Positions 6,409 through 13,247 are shown, numbered from the stretch's first letter. The stretch: DNA of 38,123 bases from a virus (IMGVR_UViG_3300025154_000241:1-38123); one strand, 5' to 3'. The notes: a model not told the origin generated them from the sequence alone. Translations and numbers: made by a program.

Positions 6409-6973
6409 ACATTTTCCCGATCAATGTTTCGAATAATTTCCTTGTCGCCCGGATGTCCTCAATGCTTTTATGAGCATCGAATTTTATCGAAAAGTGTTCG
6501 CATATATCGGACAACTTGAGGGATTTTATCAGACTTGTGCTTCCCTCTCTTGTACTGACAAAACGATATATTTTTGTCATCTCGTAAACATCTAACTGAT
6601 CTCCGAGATATGAAAATAAATAATCGTTTTTGTTTTGCTTGAAAAAAGCGTGTAGGAAACTGACATCAAACCGAACATTATACCCCACTACCGTGAATTT
6701 GTCAGACCTATCAAATTTATTAATATGCCTGTCAAACAATTTTATCAGTTTATAATATACGATTGCCGGGCCTTCAAATGTTTTTATCTCTTCTTTTGTC
6801 AGCCCGGTTATTCCAAGTATTTCCGGCTTAATGTCTTCAACGCATTGCGGGCACATCATGAAATCGAACTCCTCTATTCTGCCAGTATTTTCTATGATGC
6901 CCGAAATGCTTATTAACTCATCTGTTTCGGCATTAAGCCCGGTGGTTTCCGTGTCGAGATATAGCATTTTCAT
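6401..6973 (-). CDS. DnaQ-like DEDDh 3'-5' exonuclease
   Basis: This 190-residue protein has all the DEDDh exonuclease motifs: Exo I DTETTG (D7, E9), Exo II GYNVRFD (D103) and Exo III with HKSIEDI (H168, D173). It should remove nucleotides from 3' ends with two metal ions. It resembles the DNA polymerase III epsilon/RNase T group and lacks polymerase or extra domains. Its ATG overlaps the end of the ERF gene, so it is likely co-expressed with that recombinase and could process ends for annealing or proofread a host polymerase. Two extra cysteines (CPQC, 41-44) are of unknown use. Confidence 0.92.
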   Translation of the reverse strand: MKMLYLDTETTGLNAETDELISISGIIENTGRIEEFDFMMCPQCVEDIKPEILGITGLTKEEIKTFEGPAIVYYKLIKLFDRHINKFDRSDKFTVVGYNVRFDVSFLHAFFKQNKNDYLFSYLGDQLDVYEMTKIYRFVSTREGSTSLIKSLKLSDICEHFSIKFDAHKSIEDIRATRKLFETLIGKMYA

Positions 6974-8115
6974 TTTTGCCCCTCCCTTGCCTTAATCTCG
7001 GCCTCTAATCTGTGCCGGGATACATCGGCGGCATTATCCGACATGTCGCCGACATGCCAGTATCCCTCAAATAATTTGCCGTTCCTCCCGACGAAGCTGG
7101 TCAGGCGGATCAACTCTCTGGCGAATTCATCCTGATTCGCCACCGTCTGCATCAGCAGGTCGGAAAATTTCTGCTGTGCCTCGCTTAATTTCGGTTCGGG
7201 ATCAGGGAGCGGGTCGACGCCGTTCTCTCCGGGGAGCCGCTCCTGTTTCAGATCCGGCGTATTGTTTGCGGGGGGTTCGCCTGATTTATTTATGGCGTCA
7301 TTAACCGCCTTATCCCGCGCTATATTTTTCGCTTTCTGCTCTTTCGCCTGCCTAACCAATTCAACAATCCCCTTATATGCCGCTTCCCGCGTGGCCCTAT
7401 CCGTTATTTCATCCGCATATTTATACCCTATCCCGGCAAGCATGTTTTTATATGTCTGCGTCCCCGCAGTTTCGCCGAGAATATAAATCAGTTTATCAAG
7501 CTCTTTTTTAATCGCGGTCATAAAATTGATATCTGCCGGATTATTCGCTGGCGGGGGTTCGGGTTTCCCGTTTCCGTTCTGCCCGGCCCCGTCCGTGTCC
7601 TCGTCCCCGGTCATAATCCCGAATACCTGGCAAAACGCATACCGCTTTGCAAAGGTCATTGCCGCGCCGTGTTTTTGCACCTCTGACATATAAGCGTCTT
7701 TATCAACGGGGGCGCGGAAAGTGGCCGTTTCGGAGTGCCCTCCGATATGCCGGGCCGAGCATGTTATGGTCTGCGCGTTATCGGCAAATGTCGCATCAAA
7801 GGAATAAGAGAAGCCGTGCTTTTTTAAAAGCCCCTTAACCTGTTCTACAATATCGTCAAGGGGAGCGTAGGAGTATCGCTTTTTATTGTTGTTTCCGATA
7901 ACATCCTTGCCCTTTATTATGCGCGGGCACTCGGCCTGAAATTCCGAGAGCGCAATATTATACGCTTCTTTCGCGGCCTCCGCTTTCATTAAATTCCGCA
8001 TCTGTAGAAGTTTTTCCATAACTTCAACGCCCGTGCCAGCCGCAATCGCCTGTTCCATAATTTTCTGAACATTAAAAACAAACGGCGTCACCGTAGTCAA
8101 TTCTTTCCCGTCCAT
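6970..8115 (-). CDS. erf: ERF-family single-strand annealing protein
   Basis: I set the start at ATG 8115-8113 (381 residues), because AGGGGG sits five bases upstream; a longer reading would add 43 residues overlapping the preceding gene. The ERF core spans about 40-172: FQAECPRIIKGKDV, YSYAPLDDIVEQVKGLLKKHG, a strand pair with HIGGHSE, and the hallmark AAMTFAKRYAFCQVFGIMTG followed by DEDTDG. ERF proteins anneal complementary single strands in phage recombination and genome circularisation. The region after 180 is a Pro-rich linker and helical domains, about twice as long as in P22 Erf. It is followed by the exonuclease, a natural partner. Confidence 0.93.
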   Translation of the reverse strand: MDGKELTTVTPFVFNVQKIMEQAIAAGTGVEVMEKLLQMRNLMKAEAAKEAYNIALSEFQAECPRIIKGKDVIGNNNKKRYSYAPLDDIVEQVKGLLKKHGFSYSFDATFADNAQTITCSARHIGGHSETATFRAPVDKDAYMSEVQKHGAAMTFAKRYAFCQVFGIMTGDEDTDGAGQNGNGKPEPPPANNPADINFMTAIKKELDKLIYILGETAGTQTYKNMLAGIGYKYADEITDRATREAAYKGIVELVRQAKEQKAKNIARDKAVNDAINKSGEPPANNTPDLKQERLPGENGVDPLPDPEPKLSEAQQKFSDLLMQTVANQDEFARELIRLTSFVGRNGKLFEGYWHVGDMSDNAADVSRHRLEAEIKAREGQK

Positions 8116-8273
8116 TGTTCCCCCTTCGCGGGGTAGATTAATATTTCCACTCCCGCAATGTTTAATTTTTTGAGGTTCGCGGTGATGGTATTCGCCGCGC
8201 CCGTTAACGATTCCCGGATATGCGTTTCGGTTTCCGGGGAGCATTTGCCCCGGATGATAATCCCCAGTTCCAT
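8097..8273 (-). CDS. 58-residue hypothetical protein
   Basis: Start chosen at ATG 8273-8271, with AGGAGG nine bases upstream. It follows one base after the stop of the HTH gene and overlaps the ERF gene by 19 bases. The product (MELGIIIRGKCSPETETHIR, then IAGVEILIYPAKGEQW) has strand-helix-strand character, like a small ferredoxin-like fold. The family is not recognised. Confidence 0.65.
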   Translation of the reverse strand: MELGIIIRGKCSPETETHIRESLTGAANTITANLKKLNIAGVEILIYPAKGEQWTGKN

Positions 8274-8274
8274 A

Positions 8275-8448
8275 TTAGTTTCCCTCCTGGTTATGCTCGT
8301 TCCAAACATTACTAACCGTGCGCCGCGTCACGCCCAACATCGACGCTATTTTTTCATCTGTCAAACATTTTTCCTTCAATGTTTTTAGGTCGATAATTCT
8401 CTCCCTCAATTCCGCGTCCAGTTTCGGTCTGCCTCGTTTCCGTTTCAT
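8275..8448 (-). CDS. Small helix-turn-helix DNA-binding protein
   Basis: The 57-residue product starts with an AT-hook-like KRKRGRPK. It then has a helix (AELRERIIDLKTLK) and LTDEKIASMLGVTRRTVSNV, a clear helix-turn-helix of the homeodomain-like type used by resolvases and small regulators. ATG 8448 overlaps the preceding stop (ATGA). It lies close to the early promoter and is the best candidate for a phage transcription regulator in this window. Confidence 0.82.
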   Translation of the reverse strand: MKRKRGRPKLDAELRERIIDLKTLKEKCLTDEKIASMLGVTRRTVSNVWNEHNQEGN

Positions 8449-8711
8449 TTTTCCACCCCCTCCGCCTTTGCTATTGCCTGCCGTGCCTCGATGATTCTGG
8501 GCTCGCTGGAGTGCATGCCGTTTGCCAGCGCATCGTCAACCAGGTTTTTCAGCGCCGCCAGCATTTCATGCGCCGCGGTCTCCCGATCAATTATCGCCGC
8601 CAGGTCCGAGCCATCCGGCAGCCAATGCGGGGTCTGATGGCAGACGAGCGCCTCGCTCCCGTTAATTATTTTTGCCGCTCTCAATGCCCCCCTCGTGTGT
8701 TTTGTGTTCAT
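8445..8711 (-). CDS. Small phage protein, 88 residues
   Basis: GGAGG lies about eight bases before ATG 8711. The product (MNTKHTRGALRAAKIINGSE at the N-terminus; HEMLAALKNLVDDAL and ARQAIAKAEG near the end) has the layout of a common small phage family with a terminal ELLEALK-like helix of unknown role. The leader CCCCGCTGGAGGAAACGA is almost identical to that of the next gene upstream (8757-8906), which suggests a duplicated initiation region. Confidence 0.75.
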   Translation of the reverse strand: MNTKHTRGALRAAKIINGSEALVCHQTPHWLPDGSDLAAIIDRETAAHEMLAALKNLVDDALANGMHSSEPRIIEARQAIAKAEGVEK

Positions 8712-8756
8712 CTTCGTTTCCTCCAGCGGGGTTACCGCTGTTATTTTGTGGCCGGG

Positions 8757-8906
8757 CTACGCGTATATCGTTTTTCTGCCGTTTTTGCGTGCTATTAGAT
8801 TGTTCTGGACTGACGGGCCCCCGGTGATATAGGTAATCCCGTTTTTTGTGTAATGTTCGCCGTAATAGATTTTTCCGTTTCTCAATTCGATTGATTTCTG
8901 TTTCAT
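8757..8906 (-). CDS. 49-residue protein, first gene of the early operon
   Basis: ATG 8906-8904 has GGAGG seven bases upstream and lies about 48 bases after the predicted start of the early promoter. The product is a small basic, beta-rich protein (ELRNGKIYYGEHYTKNGITY, ending RKNGRKTIYA). The family is not recognised. Its ribosome site is part of a 16-base sequence that is repeated in inverted orientation at 9200-9215, so translation may be affected by pairing. Confidence 0.65.
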   Translation of the reverse strand: MKQKSIELRNGKIYYGEHYTKNGITYITGGPSVQNNLIARKNGRKTIYA

Positions 8907-8960
8907 CTCGTTTCCTCCAGCGGGGGCCGCTCTGCTGCCCTACCCTCCGCTCATGATTAT

Positions 8961-8989
8961 ATTATCGGATAGTTTGCCTGATTTGTCAA
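8961..8989 (-). promoter_or_regulatory. Near-consensus sigma-70 promoter for the early operon
   Basis: On the minus strand TTGACA (8989-8984) is separated by 17 bases from GATAAT (8966-8961). The expected start is near 8954. It is the only strong minus-strand promoter I see in the 380-bp gap and is placed to transcribe the HTH, ERF, exonuclease and following genes. Nearby A/T-rich repeats at 9011-9082 could be operators. Confidence 0.85.
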
Positions 8990-9288
8990 GTATTATTTTC
9001 GCATTTTGGGAAAATAATTAAAGGCAGTCCCCCATTAAAGCGTTAAGTTTAATGATTTCAAGCAGTTAAGTATAATTAAAGCGAGTTGACGGTATTCGCC
9101 GGTGGCGTAGATTTACCCGCCTGAGGGTAGTTCGTGCCCTGGCGGGGCTGTAATGCAGCCACAATTGGTTATACGAGGGTATTGTTTGGGCATAATTAAG
9201 GCCCCCGCTGGAGGACGGGGGCCGGGATGCGGAAATATAGGGAGGTGGTGGTTTGTTAAATTTGATAATGTTATGCCATTTTTAATAA
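8990..9288. other. Non-coding region with repeats and hairpins
   Basis: I find no convincing gene here. It holds three copies of ATAATTAA(A)G on the plus strand (near 9014, 9073 and 9192), a direct repeat ATTAAAGCG (9033-9041 and 9075-9083), an imperfect repeat GTTAAGTNTAAT, a hairpin with arms CCCGCC...GGG and CCC...GGCGGG (9116-9146), a 5-bp hairpin GGCTG/CAGCC (9146-9160), and the strong hairpin listed separately at 9200-9223. A 26-codon frame without a ribosome site exists on the minus strand and is not supported. The region may hold operators or a replication origin. Confidence 0.6.
9200..9223 (-). terminator. Strong GC hairpin after the endolysin gene
   Basis: Perfect 8-bp stem GGCCCCCG/CGGGGGCC with an 8-base loop. 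On the minus strand it is followed by TTAATTAT, a weak U-tract, so it is a plausible but not ideal intrinsic terminator for the late operon. The plus strand has no T-run after it. Half of the hairpin is complementary to the leader of the gene at 8757-8906. Confidence 0.55.
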
Positions 9289-9744
9289 TCATATTTCATA
9301 ATGGCAAAAGTCCCAACCCCATAACAAGCCGCCGTTTTGCAGTCCGGCTTTAACGCCGAGATCAGCGGCCTCCTTGTAGTCGGGTATATCGTTATCGTTA
9401 ACCGATATTTTTAAATTGTAATAAACGGTTTCCTTATCCCCGCCGATATGTTTCATAAGGGCAATATCAAACGCTTTGCCCTCGCCGTGTTTGCCGATTG
9501 TTTTTAATTTCGTTACGATAATATTATCCTCGGCCCGTATCGGAATAAGCCCGATTTTAATCCTCTCGCCGTTTACCCGTTCAATGGGCCCCCGGCCCTG
9601 CATAAATAAAACGGACTGCTCAGCCTGTGTCCGTAGAGTGCAAGTCAACTTGTGTTTCAGTCCGGCCCGGCTCATTAACTCGGCCCACGCATAATATTTT
9701 TCCTGTAATTCTGGAACGCAGTCTAATATTATTCGACTTGCCAT
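9289..9744 (-). CDS. M15-type peptidase endolysin
   Basis: Start placed at ATG 9744-9742 (151 residues) with AAGGGGG upstream. The motifs are those of L-alanyl-D-glutamate / VanY-like peptidases: LRTQAEQ (37-43), HGEGKAFD (86-93, the HxxGxAxD zinc site) and WDFCHYE (144-150, with Asp145 and His148). The enzyme should cut peptide cross-bridges of host peptidoglycan during lysis. There is no signal peptide, so it would need a holin. Membrane proteins upstream at 10619-10741 and 11093-11623 are candidates. It is the last gene before the non-coding region. Confidence 0.88.
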   Translation of the reverse strand: MASRIILDCVPELQEKYYAWAELMSRAGLKHKLTCTLRTQAEQSVLFMQGRGPIERVNGERIKIGLIPIRAEDNIIVTKLKTIGKHGEGKAFDIALMKHIGGDKETVYYNLKISVNDNDIPDYKEAADLGVKAGLQNGGLLWGWDFCHYEI

Positions 9745-9757
9745 TAACAGCACCCCC

Positions 9758-10501
9758 TTATACCTGTTTTCTCCGTTTATAATCTGGGCGTTTTACACCT
9801 ATTTTCTTTAACGACATTTTTTTTCTTGTTTCCTCACTAACGCTATGCCCCATTAATGATTGTGATATTTTTTCCCTCATTTCGCTTGTCCTTAAGTAAG
9901 GCACCCTTGTTTTTTTAGGTAATGCTTTTTTAGCTTCACTTCTACAATGTTTACAAGTGCTTCTCACTCCGCCCTGACCACGACTTTTATGAAACTCGTT
10001 CAATGGTTTTGTTTCTAAGCAAGTATTACATTTTTTTTCAGTGATAACGGCAGGGATCCGAGTCCCTGCATGACCCTTGTTACTTTCGCTAATCTTTTTA
10101 TTCCATTCATCAGAATGTTTCCTTCCGATATTTGCTATCCTCGTTTTTTCTATTGATTCTTTTGATTGTTTTCTCCCGGTATTAAACAGTCTAAGTTTTT
10201 CTCTTACTTCTTGAGATGGACTTACCACTCCCTCTCCACCAATCGTAAGGTTGTAACCATTTGGGGATTGGGAATTATAAAACTTAATCCAATATCTCTC
10301 TTTTTCGGATAGAATTTTGTTAGACTCTGCGGTATCAGTTATGGATATATCGAAAGAGTTTATCCCGTATTTATTCAGGGCTCTTTGAACGGGGTATGTG
10401 TTTTCACGAATATGTTTGGCAAGTCTCCGGCTCAGTTTTTGTATGGTTTGCCCAATATAAATTTTGCCATTTATTTTATTAAAAATCTTATAAATAATCA
10501 T
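9758..10501 (-). CDS. GIY-YIG homing endonuclease with NUMOD3 repeats and zinc finger
   Basis: The 247-residue product starts with the GIY-YIG nuclease core: YKIFNKINGKIYIGQT (4-19), basic helix with R26 and H30, YGINSFDISI (45-54) and the catalytic-type Glu in KERYW (67-71). NUMOD3-like DNA-binding repeats (SKESIEKTRIANIGRKHS, about 113-130; SEETRKKMSLKKIG, 222-235) and a CNTC...CKHC zinc finger (158-186) follow. It is a free-standing mobile endonuclease gene. It has its own promoter with the -10 box six bases before the ATG and no ribosome site, so the mRNA may be leaderless. Its base composition is more AT-rich than its neighbours, which fits recent arrival. Confidence 0.93.
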   Translation of the reverse strand: MIIYKIFNKINGKIYIGQTIQKLSRRLAKHIRENTYPVQRALNKYGINSFDISITDTAESNKILSEKERYWIKFYNSQSPNGYNLTIGGEGVVSPSQEVREKLRLFNTGRKQSKESIEKTRIANIGRKHSDEWNKKISESNKGHAGTRIPAVITEKKCNTCLETKPLNEFHKSRGQGGVRSTCKHCRSEAKKALPKKTRVPYLRTSEMREKISQSLMGHSVSEETRKKMSLKKIGVKRPDYKRRKQV

Positions 10502-10507
10502 ATTAAT

Positions 10508-10535
10508 ATTATACCATATATGTGTTATAATTCAA
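10508..10535 (-). promoter_or_regulatory. Promoter of the homing endonuclease gene (extended -10)
   Basis: TTGAAT (10535-10530), a 16-base spacer and TATAAT (10513-10508) preceded by TGG, an extended -10 motif. The -10 box ends seven bases from the end of the ATG at 10501, so transcription would begin at or next to the start codon. Confidence 0.65.
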
Positions 10536-10572
10536 CAAGTTCCTGCAAAATAAAATGTTTGGGAAAATACAT
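10525..10572 (-). pseudogene. 15-residue remnant of a truncated gene beside the homing endonuclease
   Basis: ATG 10572-10570 overlaps the preceding stop as TAATG. The frame reads MYFPKHFILQELVEL and then meets TAA inside the endonuclease promoter. This opening resembles the N-terminus of phage peptidase-M15A-like proteins (HFxLxELV). I infer that the rest was lost when the endonuclease gene was inserted. It could also be a chance mini-ORF. Confidence 0.4.
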
Positions 10573-10622
10573 TATTCCCACTCTCCCCTGTATTCGTATT
10601 CGCCGGAGATGTACGGGGTCAT
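10572..10622 (-). CDS. 16-residue mini-ORF in the overlap chain
   Basis: The ORF (MTPYISGEYEYRGEWE) starts in an ATGA overlap with the 40-residue membrane protein and ends in a TAATG overlap with the remnant downstream. It is acidic and aromatic. The only support is its place in the stop-start chain, and its last codons include the AGGGGAG that would serve the next start. Confidence 0.3.
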   Translation of the reverse strand: MTPYISGEYEYRGEWE

Positions 10623-10741
10623 CTGTTCCACCATTCGTAAAAATCCTCAACAAACATAAGCACGGGATAAAGAATAATAGCGGAAATATAAAAGAACCAT
10701 CCCTTTAATTTGTGCATCGGTCTAAAGCGTTTAATCATCAT
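10619..10741 (-). CDS. 40-residue single-span membrane protein, lysis region
   Basis: The start is one of two adjacent ATGs (10741 or 10738), overlapping the end of the Cys-rich gene. A basic N-terminus (MMIKRFRPMHKLKG) is followed by a hydrophobic span (WFFYISAIILYPVLMFV) and an acidic end (EDFYEWWNR). It lies between a holin-like gene and the endolysin, so a role in lysis is possible, but no family is recognised. Confidence 0.55.
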   Translation of the reverse strand: MMIKRFRPMHKLKGWFFYISAIILYPVLMFVEDFYEWWNR

Positions 10742-11096
10742 GCCAGCACTCCTTCCGATCATCCGGCCCGTCCGTGTGTCCGTTATCAACGCACATGCCG
10801 TATATTTTGCAGGTCGAGCAGGTATGTCCCGCCGTGTACGGTTCGAAAAACGGGCACGGGCAGAGGCCGAACTTTTCCATCAATTTACAGGTAAATAAAT
10901 ATCGGCAGGCATAGCAGTATCGCTGACATCCCGCAACATGCCGCTTGCCGCTCCTGGTATTTTTGGTTATAACCGGCATCGCATATCGCTTATCACAGGG
11001 GCCCATTTTCGTGCGGTTAAAATAGCATCCCTTACACGCTCGATACCCCGCCTTAAATTTCGCCGGGGTTCGCAGGGCCAATTTATATCCGCTCAA
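10731..11096 (-). CDS. Cys-rich protein of unknown function, 121 residues
   Basis: The start is TTG 11096-11094 (TTGA overlap with the previous stop), with AAAGGGG seven bases upstream. The protein contains 14 cysteines in clusters such as CKGCYF, CQRYCYACRY, CPCPFFEPYTAGHTC and CKIYGMC, plus several His and Asp. Binding of zinc or iron-sulfur clusters is likely. It sits in the lysis region between a holin-like protein and a small membrane protein. I do not recognise the family. Confidence 0.75.
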   Translation of the reverse strand: MSGYKLALRTPAKFKAGYRACKGCYFNRTKMGPCDKRYAMPVITKNTRSGKRHVAGCQRYCYACRYLFTCKLMEKFGLCPCPFFEPYTAGHTCSTCKIYGMCVDNGHTDGPDDRKECWHDD

Positions 11097-11623
11097 AATA
11101 TCCCCTTTATACCGGCAATTAATTTTTTTACCGCCTCGACATCTGATTTGATGGCCATGTATGTTAGTACCATAAACGCCATTCCGTAACCCATTAAATA
11201 TTTAACGCCCCTTAAATTCCAGAAAAATATAATCATGGCCTTAATCCCGCCGTAAAGTTCGGCCCGTGCGTTAATAAAAAAATCCCGCTTCCGCTTCTCA
11301 TACTCCCCGTTAGTCGTCATTACAGCACCGCTCTGCCCCTTACTTCCATTAGGCAGACACTTGCTCTTATTCTCCTGTATCATCGTGCAACGGGTTTCCA
11401 TTATTGTCAGGCGACCTCCGAGTGCGGTTTCCCTGTCATTGCGGGAGTGCCTGTCTTTTTGAAAGTCCGCGACTAATGTATCAATGGATTTTTCGAGAGG
11501 GTCAATCTTCAGGTCGAGGATTAAATATAAATCCTTTTTAAACCCCGCCTGGAATGAGGAGAAAATGTCTACTAACTCTGATTGCAGTTCCGCTTTCAAT
11601 TCCTGTTTTTCTTCCGTTGTCAT
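11093..11623 (-). CDS. Membrane-anchored coiled-coil protein, holin-like
   Basis: The 176-residue product begins with a charged helical region (EEKQELKAELQSELVDIFSS; about 1-85) suited to a coiled coil. One hydrophobic segment follows near the C-terminus (GVKYLMGYGMAFMVLTYMAI, about 138-157), then an amphipathic tail (VEAVKKLIAGIKGIF). Similar layouts occur in phage holin or holin-associated proteins, and the endolysin is downstream in the same operon. The assignment is from layout and position, not from a recognised domain. AAAGGGG lies seven bases before the ATG. Confidence 0.65.
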   Translation of the reverse strand: MTTEEKQELKAELQSELVDIFSSFQAGFKKDLYLILDLKIDPLEKSIDTLVADFQKDRHSRNDRETALGGRLTIMETRCTMIQENKSKCLPNGSKGQSGAVMTTNGEYEKRKRDFFINARAELYGGIKAMIIFFWNLRGVKYLMGYGMAFMVLTYMAIKSDVEAVKKLIAGIKGIF

Positions 11624-11641
11624 ACACTGCCCCTTTCCCGT

Positions 11642-12058
11642 TTATATCGGTGCTGTTAATGTCGGATACGGTTCATAGCCTTTTTTAGATGCGTTTTTTC
11701 CCAAAGGTACAAACAGCCTGTAATACCACGCTCTAAATCTATTCATCCCGCAACGGCGGCACCGCTCTACAAACTGGTCATCAAACCACGCCCTTAACCA
11801 CTCCGGCAGTAATCCGAGGCGCATGGACTGACACCCTGCATCGTGGAATAATGACGGGCCGATATTCGTTTGATCGTCATAAGTAGGTCCCGAAACTCCG
11901 TCCCAGGCGTAGCCTTTCTTTATCGTCATTAACCCGTTTACATCAAGCACGATATAATCCGTTTCAAATGCAAAACCTTTTAGTCCGATGTCGATGGCTA
12001 CATCTTCCTTTAATACATTTTTATACCCGTGCGCATATTTAATATATTGAGTTGTCAC
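11642..12058 (-). CDS. DUF1353-family phage protein
   Basis: The start is GTG 12058-12056, which overlaps the stop of the 31-residue gene as GTGA. The 138-residue product has the DUF1353 pattern: strand-rich N-terminus, KKGYAWDGVSGPTY (48-61), then SLFHDAGCQS (69-79) and a helical C-terminus. This family is common near lysis and tail genes in tailed phages and its role is unknown. The conserved Asp and His look like a catalytic or metal site, but nothing has been shown. Confidence 0.8.
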   Translation of the reverse strand: MTTQYIKYAHGYKNVLKEDVAIDIGLKGFAFETDYIVLDVNGLMTIKKGYAWDGVSGPTYDDQTNIGPSLFHDAGCQSMRLGLLPEWLRAWFDDQFVERCRRCGMNRFRAWYYRLFVPLGKNASKKGYEPYPTLTAPI

Positions 12059-12150
12059 TTCTTCACCGCCAATTTAAAATCCGCACATACATACACGCCG
12101 TCAATTCGTTTGCCGCAATTCTTAACCGCGCATACCGGGCAGAGCTTCAT
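12055..12150 (-). CDS. 31-residue Cys-rich miniprotein
   Basis: ATG 12150 lies one base after the preceding TAA and the stop overlaps the DUF1353 start (GTGA). The product (CPVCAVKNCGKRIDGVYVC region) has four cysteines in a zinc-ribbon-like arrangement. AAAGGA is upstream. Role unknown. Confidence 0.5.
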   Translation of the reverse strand: MKLCPVCAVKNCGKRIDGVYVCADFKLAVKK

Positions 12151-12151
12151 A

Positions 12152-12712
12152 TTATACCGTTCCTTTGTTTACTGTAGTTAGTAATGATGATGCCGATGAT
12201 GACAAATACATCCGCTTAATTCTCGTGCGCTGATTAAAACCGTAGTCACCTGCGGCAATGCGAAATTCAACGGTGTTTATGCCTGCCGTACTATATGCGT
12301 CCAGGTCCGGAATGTAGGCACTCCCCTGCCAATAATAGGTAGTGGTATCATCGGAATCTATGCCGCCCGTCAATAGGTCGGTAGTTTCTCTCCATCTGAT
12401 TCTTACCGCACCCGCCGATGTCGGAACGCTCGATACTACAAAATTATAATACTCAAAATAATAATTCAAATATGGATTAATATTAATGTCGTAAAAATAT
12501 TTGATGTAACGCACGGTCTCAATTGATGCAGATGGAGATTGCTGTTCGTCTTCCGACCAGTAAACATATTTAATATATTCGTAATTAGTTATAAGATTTT
12601 TAGTGTACTTGGTATTGTTAGCAAGCCTGCCGCCATATAAAGCCCCGGCCACATCGCCCTTTTCTAAAACCACCCGTTCATTGAAATTAGGATTAGCCGT
12701 TACGCTTTTCAT
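12152..12712 (-). CDS. Distal tail/fibre-type protein, paralog 2
   Basis: Start placed at ATG 12712-12710 (186 residues), because AGGTGG is upstream and because the N-terminus then aligns with that of the preceding gene: MKSVTANPNFNERVVLEKGD against MKSVSTNGAWTDAVVPEHGD, and LANNTKYTK against IAENTKYNK. The rest is a Ser/Thr/Tyr-rich, beta-sandwich-like sequence typical of receptor-contact or fibre proteins. Its position after the tail-tip gene supports this. The two genes probably arose by duplication and diverged after the first 50 residues. Confidence 0.7.
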   Translation of the reverse strand: MKSVTANPNFNERVVLEKGDVAGALYGGRLANNTKYTKNLITNYEYIKYVYWSEDEQQSPSASIETVRYIKYFYDININPYLNYYFEYYNFVVSSVPTSAGAVRIRWRETTDLLTGGIDSDDTTTYYWQGSAYIPDLDAYSTAGINTVEFRIAAGDYGFNQRTRIKRMYLSSSASSLLTTVNKGTV

Positions 12713-12719
12713 ACACCAC

Positions 12720-13235
12720 CTAAAACAATTGAACCTTATGGCATAGTGCCAAAAGCATACGATATATTTGTGCATTGTTTCCCGCTCCGGTGCCTTTTTT
12801 CAGTTGTATTTCAATCGTTACCAACTGCCCGATGTAAACGGAAAGGTCTATGTATCTGGTAATGTAGCCGGTGCCCGTTCCCTGGGTGCTTTCAAATGCG
12901 TCAACTGCGGTGGAATTAACAAGTACTTGGCAAAATGCCGTTTTGGGTGCGACATCTCCAACGCTCCCGACTATGCTGTGAAAATGCAAGTGCGGTTTTG
13001 ACTGTGGGACATATGCTTTAATAACCCGCACGGTTGTATATGTTTCATCTGCATCGGTGTAAGCCGTTTCATCGTAATACAGCGTAAGCATTTCATCGTC
13101 GATTAAATTCGATATTTGTACCTTGTTATATTTAGTGTTTTCGGCTATGTCCTCGCCCCATGCCGCCGTTAATGCGTCACCGTGTTCTGGTACTACCGCA
13201 TCCGTCCACGCTCCATTAGTGCTAACGCTTTTCAT
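12720..13235 (-). CDS. Distal tail/fibre-type protein, paralog 1
   Basis: This 171-residue protein starts at ATG 13235 with TAGGAG eight bases upstream and follows the tail-tip gene by 12 bases. It shares its N-terminal module with the next gene. The C-terminal part (about 75-165) is a beta-rich domain (YITRYIDLSVYIGQLVTIEI) like carbohydrate-binding jelly rolls. A role in host binding is inferred from position and composition. Confidence 0.7.
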   Translation of the reverse strand: MKSVSTNGAWTDAVVPEHGDALTAAWGEDIAENTKYNKVQISNLIDDEMLTLYYDETAYTDADETYTTVRVIKAYVPQSKPHLHFHSIVGSVGDVAPKTAFCQVLVNSTAVDAFESTQGTGTGYITRYIDLSVYIGQLVTIEIQLKKGTGAGNNAQIYRMLLALCHKVQLF

Positions 13236-13247
13236 ATATTTACGCTC

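Noticed and set aside
6076-6519. Plus-strand open frame of 147 codons
   Set aside because: It lies opposite three well-supported minus-strand genes with ATGA or ATG overlaps, has no good ribosome site, and its composition (Arg/Ser/Pro-rich) is that of an antisense shadow.
9083-9117. Plus-strand promoter TTGACG-16-TAGATT
   Set aside because: There is no plus-strand gene downstream, and both boxes deviate from consensus.
10385-10708. Plus-strand open frame of 107 codons
   Set aside because: It overlaps the start of the homing endonuclease and small lysis-region ORFs on the opposite strand, and its sequence resembles no protein family I know.
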